DNA from: Streptomyces tardus
GTDB lineage: Bacteria; Actinomycetota; Actinomycetes; Streptomycetales; Streptomycetaceae
DNA: 64,000 nucleotides
Direction of reading: 5' to 3'
NCBI RefSeq assembly: GCF_018101125.2
Contig: NZ_JAELVF020000001.1
Span: 4,350,554-4,414,553, forward strand
The position numbers were made by a program, and so were the translations under genes. Below, one piece after another: positions 25,454 through 33,200 of this stretch; position 1 is the stretch's first letter; each line of letters opens with the position of its first letter. The notes under the pieces are model-generated. The model searched no databases. It saw nothing but the letters and a program-made list of their open reading frames with translations, and had not been told where the DNA came from.

Positions 25454-27130
25454 TCAGTGCTCGGCCGCCTTCTCCGCGCCGGCGCCGGTCAGTGCCCGCA
25501 CCTGGAGCTCGGCGAACTTGCGGTCGTTGCGCTCGGACGACATCAGCGTGCCGACGACCGCGCACAGCAGACCCAGCGGGATGGAGACCAGGCCCGGGTT
25601 GGAGAGCGGGAACCAGTTGATGTCGATGCCCGTCACCAGCGCACCCTCCGAGCCGGAGAAGACCGGCGAGAAGATCACCAGGCTCACCGCGCTGATCAGA
25701 CCGCCGTAGATGCCGGCCACCGCGCCCTGGGTGTTGAACCGCCGCCAGAACAGGCTCAGCAGCAGGGTCGGCAGGTTGGCCGAGGCGGCGATGGCGAAGG
25801 CCAGCGCCACCAGGAACGCGACGTTCAGGCTCTGCGCGAAGATTGCCAGCACGATGGCCACGATGCCGACGCCCAGCGCCGAGAACTTGGCCACCCGCAC
25901 CTCCTCCTGCTCGCTCGCCTGTCCCTTGCGCAGCACGCTGTTGTAGAAGTCGTGCGCCAGCGACGAGGAGGAGGCGATGGTCAGGCCGGCCACCGTCGAG
26001 AGGATTGTGGCGAAGGCGACCGCGGCGATCACCGCGAGCATGATGGCGGCCAGCCCGCTGCCGCCGAAGTAGTCGCCGACGGACTCCGCGAGCTGTGGCG
26101 CTGCCGTGTTGCCCGCTTCGTTCTGTTCGGTGATCGCGTTCTTGCCGACGATCGCCGCCGCGCCGAAGCCCATGATCAGCGTCATCAGGTAGAAGGTGCC
26201 GATGAGGCCGATGCCCCAGTTGACCGACTTCCTGGCGGCCTTCGCCTCCGGCACGGTGTAGAAGCGGATCAGGACGTGCGGCAGACCGGCGGTGCCGAGG
26301 ACGAGCGCCAGCCCGAGGCTGATCAGGTCCAGCTTGTTCCAGAGGGTCTGGAGGGCGTCGCCGGCCACTTCCTTCCCGTAGAACTGCCCCGGTTCCAGGA
26401 ACGACTTGCCCTCGCCGCTGGCTCTCGCGGCGTCTCCCATCAGGGAGTTGAAGTTGAAGTCGTACATCCCCATGACCATGAGGCTGATCAGGATCGCGCC
26501 GCCCATCAGCATGCCGGCGTTGATGATCTGCACCCAGGTGGTGCCCTTCATCCCGCCGAAGCTGACGTACACCGTCATCAGCAGACCGACCACGATGATG
26601 CCGACGATCTTCGCGGTCTCGGCATCCATGCCGAGGAACGTCTCGCCCGGTGAGATGCCGAGCAGCAGCGCGATGAGTGCGCCCGCGCCGACCATCTGCG
26701 CCAGCAGGTAGAAGATCGAGACGGTGATCGTGGAGACCGCCGCGGCCGTCCGTACCGGACGCTGCTTCATGCGGTAGGACAGCACGTCGGCGATGGTGAA
26801 CCGGCCGCTGTTGCGCAGGAGTTCGGCGACCAGCAGCAGCGCGACCAGCCAGGCGACCAGGAAGCCGATGGAGTAGAGGAAGCCGTCGTAGCCGTACAGC
26901 GCGATCATGCCGCTGATGCCGAGGAAGGAGGCGGCCGACATGTAGTCGCCACCGATCGCGAAACCGTTCTGGAGTCCGGAGAACTGCCGTCCGCCGGAGT
27001 GGAAGTCCGTCGCCGAACGGGTGTGGCGGCTGGCCCACACGGTGACCGCCAGGGTCACCGCGATGAAGGCGAGGAACATGCCGAAGGTCAGCGCGCGGTT
27101 GCCGCCGGCCTCTTCTGCGAGCAGGTTCAT
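25454..27130 (-). CDS. cation acetate symporter (SSS family)
   Basis: A 558-residue transporter of the ActP/MctP branch, probably sodium-driven uptake of acetate or other monocarboxylates. Diagnostic blocks: FHSGGRQFSGLQNGFAIGGDYMSAASFLGISG, YRMKQRPVRTAAAVSTI, YLLAQMVGAGALI, SFGGMKGTTWVQIINAGML, GTAGLPHVLIRFYTVPEAKAARKSV and FATILSTVAGLTIASSSSLAHDFYNSV. Start at ATG 27130, which overlaps the upstream DUF485 gene (ATGA). More hydrophobic loops and a longer C-terminus than the neighbouring symporter, so the two are not recent duplicates. Confidence 0.93.
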   Translation of the reverse strand: MNLLAEEAGGNRALTFGMFLAFIAVTLAVTVWASRHTRSATDFHSGGRQFSGLQNGFAIGGDYMSAASFLGISGMIALYGYDGFLYSIGFLVAWLVALLLVAELLRNSGRFTIADVLSYRMKQRPVRTAAAVSTITVSIFYLLAQMVGAGALIALLLGISPGETFLGMDAETAKIVGIIVVGLLMTVYVSFGGMKGTTWVQIINAGMLMGGAILISLMVMGMYDFNFNSLMGDAARASGEGKSFLEPGQFYGKEVAGDALQTLWNKLDLISLGLALVLGTAGLPHVLIRFYTVPEAKAARKSVNWGIGLIGTFYLMTLIMGFGAAAIVGKNAITEQNEAGNTAAPQLAESVGDYFGGSGLAAIMLAVIAAVAFATILSTVAGLTIASSSSLAHDFYNSVLRKGQASEQEEVRVAKFSALGVGIVAIVLAIFAQSLNVAFLVALAFAIAASANLPTLLLSLFWRRFNTQGAVAGIYGGLISAVSLVIFSPVFSGSEGALVTGIDINWFPLSNPGLVSIPLGLLCAVVGTLMSSERNDRKFAELQVRALTGAGAEKAAEH

Positions 27131-27528
27131 GCGCGTGCCTCCGTGCTGTTGCCGCTGTCCTTGCTGCCGGCTTCGCCTCCGCCGGTGAGCTCCTCGCACA
27201 GCTCGCTCGCGAGCGGGTCGAGGCGGCGCGCGGCGTAGCGCGAGTAGAGGATCGCGATGCCGAAGGTGGAGAAGAACTGCAGCAGCCCGAAGACCAGCGC
27301 CAGGTTCGTCCGGCCGAACACCTCCGTCGCCATCACGTCGCGGGCGTACGCCGACATCACGACGTAGGTCAGGTACCAGACGAAGAACGCGATGCTCATG
27401 GGGAAGACGAAGCGCAGCAGCCTGCGCTTGAGTTCGATGAAGCGCGGGTCGGTGTGCATCACGATGTCGGGGGTGGGTTCACCCCCGTCCTCGGGGGAGC
27501 GGGACTGCGGGGGGAGTTCGGTCGGCAT
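27127..27528 (-). CDS. DUF485 membrane protein
   Basis: A 133-residue DUF485 family member: DPRFIELKRRLLRFVFPMSIAFFVWYLTYVVMSAYARDVM gives the first helix with its conserved flanks, and LVFGLLQFFSTFGIAILYSRYAARRLDPLA the second. DUF485 genes normally precede acetate permeases (yjcH-actP in E. coli). The ATG at 27528 has GAGGAGA 5 nt upstream; the frame extends further but without similarity. First gene of a two-gene operon with the symporter. Confidence 0.92.
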   Translation of the reverse strand: MPTELPPQSRSPEDGGEPTPDIVMHTDPRFIELKRRLLRFVFPMSIAFFVWYLTYVVMSAYARDVMATEVFGRTNLALVFGLLQFFSTFGIAILYSRYAARRLDPLASELCEELTGGGEAGSKDSGNSTEARA

Positions 27529-27903
27529 TGACGTCTCCTCGTTCGTGCTGAGGTCGGGGGAGCGGTGCCCCGGCTGACCTGTGGTGGAGGGAACGTAAGC
27601 AGCGTCACATCCGGGGGAAAGCGGCACTCGGCGCTATGCGGTGAGTGCGCGGTGCGCGCGTCGAACGGCAGCTCTCCGTACGACGGGCGGCGCGAATGTG
27701 CGCCGAGCGGTAGCCGTCGCGGTGCGCGGCGCGTGGCCTGTCGGTGCGCGCAGCCTGCGGTGTGTGCCGGGCGGGGCGTGCTCCGGGCGGGGCGGGGCGT
27801 GCGTGGGTACGGGTACTCAACTCCCTTGCACGGATGACACTTTCGAGCGAATCAGCGGCAGGGGGCGGACTCACCGGCGCAGGCGCTCGTTGGTCCGCGT
27901 GTG
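27529..27903. promoter_or_regulatory. divergent promoter region with G-rich block
   Basis: 375 nt between the minus-strand DUF485-symporter operon and the plus-strand DsbA-like gene; it must hold both promoters. No gene is supportable. On the plus strand 27769-27797 has five G-runs (GGG, GGGG, GGG, GGGG, GGGG) with one long and otherwise short loops, including a repeated GGGCGGGGC, which could form a quadruplex. Confidence 0.5.
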
Positions 27904-28689
27904 ATGAGCCAGGACGATGAGCAGCAGACGAACGCCCGGCGCACCGGCGACCGCCGCAACGCCAGGGACCGCATCCGCGCGGACCGCGAGCGCGAGGAGG
28001 CGACCCGTCGGCGCAGGCGTACGCTCACCGCCGCGCTCGCCGTGGCCGGAGTGCTCACCGCGGCGGGCGCGCTCGCCGCGGTGGTGATGAGTGGCGACGG
28101 CGCCGGCGACGACTCCGCGGGCGGCGGCGCCTCGGACCCGATCACCGAGGGCAGGCAGAGCGCCCCGGTCACCCTCTCGGTGTACGAGGACTTCCGCTGC
28201 CCCGGCTGTGCCCAGTTCGAGCAGGGCTTCAAGAAGACCATCAACGAGCTGCGCGAAGCCGGGAAGGTGAAGGTCGACTACCACATCGTCGCCATCGTCG
28301 ACCGCAAGGACAACAGCACCGGTTCCACCAACGCGGCCAACGCCGCCGCCTGTGCCAAGGACGCCGGATACTTCACCGCGTACCACGACGAGCTCTTCGC
28401 GCATCAGCCCGCCGAGAGCGAGGACCGGTTCGCCGACAAGAAGCACCTGCTCCAACTCGCCTCGAAGGTCGAGGGCCTGGACACGCCGGCCTTCCGCGAC
28501 TGTGTCGACGAGGGCACCCACGACGGCTGGGTGGCCGAGTCCACCAAGGCGTTCGGCAGCTCCGGGTACGACGCGACCCCCACCCTCCTGCTGGACGGCG
28601 AGAACCTCTCGGCCGACCGCACCGCGCCCTTCACTCCCGAGATCCTGGTGAGCAAGGTCGAGGAAGCGGCAAAGGAAGCCAAGAAGTAA
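27904..28689 (+). CDS. membrane-anchored DsbA-like thiol-disulfide protein
   Basis: A 261-residue protein with a highly charged cytoplasmic N-terminus, one transmembrane anchor (about 41-62, TLTAALAVAGVLTAAGALAAVV) and an extracytoplasmic thioredoxin-fold domain of the DsbA type. The active site is Cys99-Pro-Gly-Cys102 in YEDFRCPGCAQFEQGF. Later marks are NAAACAKDAGYFTAYHDELF and the cis-Pro region YDATPTLLLDGE. Probably oxidises or isomerises disulfides in exported proteins. ATG 27904 preferred over GTG 27901. Only 51 nt before lgt. Confidence 0.9.
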   Translation: MSQDDEQQTNARRTGDRRNARDRIRADREREEATRRRRRTLTAALAVAGVLTAAGALAAVVMSGDGAGDDSAGGGASDPITEGRQSAPVTLSVYEDFRCPGCAQFEQGFKKTINELREAGKVKVDYHIVAIVDRKDNSTGSTNAANAAACAKDAGYFTAYHDELFAHQPAESEDRFADKKHLLQLASKVEGLDTPAFRDCVDEGTHDGWVAESTKAFGSSGYDATPTLLLDGENLSADRTAPFTPEILVSKVEEAAKEAKK

Positions 28690-28740
28690 CGCGACGCGAC
28701 TGCCGCGAGCGGTCGGCGGCAGGGTAGCGTCTGAGGCGCC

Positions 28741-29751
28741 ATGGACATCCTCGCCTATATCCCGAGCCCGTCGTCCGGTGAGCTGGAACTCGGTCCGCTC
28801 CCGCTACGCGGCTACGCGCTGTGCATCCTCGTCGGCATCTTCTTCGCGGTCTGGCTCGGCGGGCGCCGCTGGGTGGCCCGGGGAGGACGCCCCGGAACCG
28901 TCACCGACATCGCCGTCTGGGCCGTGCCCTTCGGTCTCGTCGGCGGTCGCCTCTACCACGTCATCACCGATCACCAGCTCTACTTCGGCGAGGGCCGGGA
29001 GTGGATCGACGCCTTCAAGATCTGGGAGGGCGGCCTCGGCATCTGGGGCGCCGTCGCCCTCGGCGCGGTCGGTGCCTGGATCGGCTGCCGCCGCCGCGGC
29101 ATCCCGCTGCCCGCGTACGCGGACGCCGTCGCGCCGGGCGTCGTGCTCGCCCAGGGAATCGGCCGCTGGGGCAACTGGTTCAACCAGGAGCTCTACGGCC
29201 GTGCCACCGATCTGCCCTGGGCGGTCGAGATCGACAACGGCGTGGACAGCGGCACCTTCCACCCGACCTTCCTGTACGAGTCGCTGTGGTGCGTGGGCGT
29301 CGCGCTCCTGGTGATCTGGGCCGACCGCCGCTTCACCCTCGGCCACGGACGCGCCTTCGCGCTGTACGTCGCCGCGTACACGGTCGGGCGGTTCTGGATC
29401 GAGTACATGCGGATCGACGAGGCGCACGAGATCCTCGGTCTGCGTCTGAACAACTGGACGTCGTTGCTGGTCTTCGCCGCCGCCGTGGCCTACCTGGTCA
29501 TCTCCGCCAAGCGGGCCCCCGGGCGCGAGGAGGTCGTCGAACCCGGTGCGGATGACGACGACCCGGACGGCTCGGCGAAGAGCGCGAGCGGCTCCGACCG
29601 CGGCGCGTCCGACGATGCTGCCGGCAAGACGTCCGACAGCGCGTCCGGCAAGGCGTCCGCGTCCGACGACAGCGCCGCCGTCGAGTCCGACGCCGGGGGC
29701 GCTGCCAAACCGGCGGGCAAGCGGACGGGGAGCGCCCCGACCGGGGACTGA
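28741..29751 (+). CDS. lgt: prolipoprotein diacylglyceryl transferase
   Basis: Membrane enzyme that attaches diacylglycerol to the lipobox cysteine of prelipoproteins. The window itself encodes several such substrates. The family signature is GRWGNWFNQELYGRATDLPWAVEI; also LRGYALCILVGIF, FGLVGGRLYHVITD, WEGGLGIWG, and TFHPTFLYESLWC. Seven hydrophobic segments fill residues 15-260. The last 75 residues are an acidic, Ser/Ala/Lys-rich low-complexity tail beyond the usual end, common in actinobacterial Lgt. ATG start at 28741. Confidence 0.97.
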   Translation: MDILAYIPSPSSGELELGPLPLRGYALCILVGIFFAVWLGGRRWVARGGRPGTVTDIAVWAVPFGLVGGRLYHVITDHQLYFGEGREWIDAFKIWEGGLGIWGAVALGAVGAWIGCRRRGIPLPAYADAVAPGVVLAQGIGRWGNWFNQELYGRATDLPWAVEIDNGVDSGTFHPTFLYESLWCVGVALLVIWADRRFTLGHGRAFALYVAAYTVGRFWIEYMRIDEAHEILGLRLNNWTSLLVFAAAVAYLVISAKRAPGREEVVEPGADDDDPDGSAKSASGSDRGASDDAAGKTSDSASGKASASDDSAAVESDAGGAAKPAGKRTGSAPTGD

Positions 29752-29790
29752 CCGAGCGAACCGGGCGCCGCGGCGCCCGTAGCCGAACGA

Positions 29791-29830
29791 AGCGGTGGCC
29801 CGTGGGCGCAGCAGCCCACGGGCCACCGCT
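29791..29830 (+). terminator. strong terminator after lgt
   Basis: Perfect 16-bp stem AGCGGTGGCCCGTGGG/CCCACGGGCCACCGCT with loop cgcagcag, 39 nt after the lgt stop, followed by ctgttcc. Confidence 0.85.
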
Positions 29831-29946
29831 CTGTTCCCGGCCCTCTTCCCGGCCCGCGCGGCCGGGACCGCGTGAGAGGCTCCGCTCGCGAACCGCTTCG
29901 AGCCCTCGGGGCGGGCGGAGTCGTACGACTGCGGTGGGTAATGTTT

Positions 29947-29962
29947 GTTACTCGCCGGTTTC
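29947..29962 (-). promoter_or_regulatory. candidate GlnR-like box upstream of gltB
   Basis: On the minus strand this reads GAAAC-n6-GTAAC, two exact matches to the alternating GlnR pentamers (GTnAC and GAAAC) at the correct 6-nt spacing, in b-a order. The neighbouring pentamer positions do not match well. It lies about 260 nt before the glutamate synthase start in the only long spacer of the region. Nitrogen control of gltBD by GlnR is an inference. Confidence 0.4.
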
Positions 29963-29970
29963 AGTTCGTT

Positions 29971-29995
29971 TGCTTCCGGGCAGAAGCCGGAAGCA
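29971..29995 (+). promoter_or_regulatory. 9-bp hairpin in gltB upstream region
   Basis: TGCTTCCGG-gcagaag-CCGGAAGCA, a perfect stem with a 7-nt loop located 9 nt after the GlnR-like box. May be an RNA hairpin in a long gltB leader or an operator. Confidence 0.4.
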
Positions 29996-30089
29996 CCGCG
30001 GGCAATGGAGCTCGTACCGCGCCGCACGCGGCCGGCAGCCAGGGTCACACCCCCACCAGCACCGGTTGCGCACCCCTTTTACGTGTCCG

Positions 30090-30134
30090 CATGATGGACC
30101 TGTCTATCCAGCCTTTGGCAAGCGATCCATCATG
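30090..30134 (+). promoter_or_regulatory. long-range inverted repeat before gltB
   Basis: CATGATGGA (30090-30098) and TCCATCATG (30126-30134) are perfect complements 27 nt apart, about 90 nt before the gltB start, in an AT-richer stretch ending with gaaaatttc. Could be a looped leader structure or a two-site operator. The whole spacer 29752-30221 has no gene. Confidence 0.45.
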
Positions 30135-30221
30135 TAATCTGCACGAAAATTTCTGAGAACGCAGAGGGCCAACGTCGTCCCTCGGCACTTGCACTTGCCA
30201 CTGACGACGACGGGAGAGCCG

Positions 30222-33200
30222 ATGCGTTCAGCGTCCACGGCGGCCCACCCTGCCAAGCAGGGGTTGTACGACCCCCGGTACGAGCACGACGCCTGCGGTG
30301 TCGGTTTCGTGGCCACCCTCACCGGCGAGGCCAGTCACCAGCTCGTTCAGCAGGCGCTGACCGTACTGCGGAACCTCGAACACCGCGGCGCCACCGGCTC
30401 CGAACCGGACTCCGGCGACGGAGCGGGCATTCTGCTCCAGGTCCCGGACGCGTTCCTGCGCGAGGCCGTCTCCTTCGCACTGCCGGCGCCCGGCGCGTAC
30501 GCCGTGGGCATCGGCTTCCTGCCCGCCGACGAGAGCGGGGCCGCCGAAGCCGTCTCGCGCATTGAGACGATCGTGGCCGAGGAAGGGCTCGCGGTCCTCG
30601 GTTGGCGCGAGGTGCCGGTCGCTCCCGAGCTGCTCGGCAACGGCGCGCGGGCGACCATGCCCGCCTTCCGCCAGCTCTTTGTGGCCGACGCCGAGGACGG
30701 CGCCGCTACCGCCCAGCCGCGCGAGGGCATCGCCCTGGACCGCGCGGCCTTCGTGGTGCGCAAGCGCGTCGAGCGCGAGGTGGACGTCTACTTCCCCTCG
30801 CTGTCCGCGCGGACCATCGTCTACAAGGGCATGCTCACCACCGGGCAGTTGGAGCCGTTCTTCCCCGACCTCTCCGACCGAAGGCTCGGTTCGGCGATCG
30901 CGCTGGTCCACTCGCGGTTCTCCACCAACACCTTCCCGAGCTGGCCGCTCGCCCACCCGTTCCGCTTCGTGGCGCACAACGGCGAGATCAACACCGTCCA
31001 GGGCAACCGGAACTGGATGCGTGCCCGGGAGTCGCAGCTGGCCAGCGACCTCTTCGGCGAGGGCGAGCTGGAGCGGATCTTCCCGATCTGCACCCCGGGC
31101 GCCTCGGACTCGGCCTCCTTCGACGAGGTGCTGGAGCTGCTGCACCTCGGTGGCCGCTCCCTGCCGCACTCGGTGCTGATGATGGTCCCCGAGGCCTGGG
31201 AGAACCACGACTCGATGTCGCCGGCCCGGCACGCGTTCTACCGCTACCACTCCACGATGATGGAGCCGTGGGACGGCCCGGCCTGCGTCACCTTCACCGA
31301 CGGCACCCAGGTCGGCGCGGTCCTCGACCGCAACGGCCTGCGCCCCGGCCGCTACTGGGTCACCGACGACGGACTGGTCGTCCTCGGTTCCGAGGTCGGC
31401 GTGCTGGACATCGACCCCGCGAAGGTGGTCCGCAAGGGCCGTCTCCAGCCCGGCCGGATGTTCCTGGTGGACACCGCCGAGCACCGGATCATCGAGGACG
31501 ACGAGATCAAGTCCGGCCTCGCCGCCGAGCACCCCTATCAGGACTGGCTGGCCGCCGGCCTCACCGAGCTGGCCGACCTGCCCGAGCGCGAGCACATCGT
31601 GCACACCCACGCCTCGGTCACCCGCCGCCAGCAGACCTTCGGCTATACCGAGGAGGAGCTGCGCATCCTCGTCGCGCCGATGGCCAAGGCCGGTGCGGAG
31701 CCGATCGGTTCGATGGGTACGGACTCGCCGATCGCCGCGCTCTCGGACCGGCCCCGGCTGCTCTTCGACTACTTCACCCAGCTCTTCGCACAGGTCACCA
31801 ACCCGCCGCTGGACGCGATCCGCGAAGAGCTCGTCACCTCGCTGATCTCCCCGCTCGGCCCGGCCGGCAACCTGCTGGAGCCGTCGGCGGCGTCCTGCCG
31901 CAGCGTCACACTGCCCTTCCCGGTGATCGACAACGACGAGCTGGCCAAACTCATCCACATCAACGCCGACGGCGACCGACCCGAGTTGAAGGCCGCCACC
32001 CTCTCCGGTCTCTACCGCGTCAGCGGCGGCGGCGAGGCGCTGGCCGCCCGTATCGCCGAGATCTGCCAGGAGGCGGACGCGGCGCTCGCCTCCGGGGCCC
32101 GGCTGATCGTGCTCTCCGACCGGCACTCCGACGCCGAGCATGCGCCGATCCCGTCGCTGCTGCTGACCTCCGCCGTCCACCACCACCTCATCCGCACCAA
32201 GAAGCGGACCCAGGTGGGTCTGCTGGTGGAGGCGGGAGACGTCCGCGAGGTGCACCACGTCGCGCTGCTGATCGGCTACGGCGCGGCGGCGGTCAACCCG
32301 TACCTCGCGATGGAGTCGGTCGAGGACCTGGTGCGCGCCGGAACCTTCCTCCCGGAGGGGACCGAGCCCGAGGCGGCGATCCGCAACCTGATCAAGGCGC
32401 TCGGCAAGGGTGTGCTGAAGGTGATGTCCAAGATGGGCATCTCCACCGTCGCCTCCTACCGCGGTGCGCAGGTCTTCGAGGCGATCGGCCTGGACCCGGC
32501 GTTCGTCGACACCTACTTCCACGGGACCACCACCAAGATCGGCGGCGCCGGTCTGGACGTCGTCGCCAAGGAGGTCGCCGCGCGGCACGCCAAGGCGTAC
32601 CCGGTCTCGGGGATCTCGCCCGCGCACCGCAGGCTGGAGATCGGCGGCGAGTACCAGTGGCGCCGCGAGGGCGAACCGCACCTCTTCGACCCGGACACGG
32701 TCTTCCGTCTCCAGCACTCCACCCGCGAGCGCCGTTACGACATCTTCAAGCAGTACACCTCCCGGGTGGACGAGCAGTCCGAGCGGCTGATGACGCTGCG
32801 CGGCCTCTTCCGGCTGGGCGGCGACCGCCCCTCCATCCCGATCGAGGAGGTCGAGCCGGTCTCCGAGATCGTCAAGCGCTTCTCCACCGGTGCGATGTCC
32901 TACGGCTCCATCTCCCAGGAGGCGCACGAGACCCTCGCGATCGCCATGAACCAGCTGGGCGGCAAGTCCAACACCGGTGAGGGCGGCGAGGACCCGGAGC
33001 GGCTGTACGACCCGGCGAGGCGTTCGTCGATCAAGCAGGTCGCCTCCGGACGCTTCGGCGTCACCAGCGAGTACCTGGTCAACAGCGACGACATCCAGAT
33101 CAAGATGGCGCAGGGCGCCAAGCCCGGCGAGGGCGGCCAGCTGCCCGGCCACAAGGTCTACCCGTGGGTCGCCAAGACCCGGCACTCCACCCCGGGCGTC

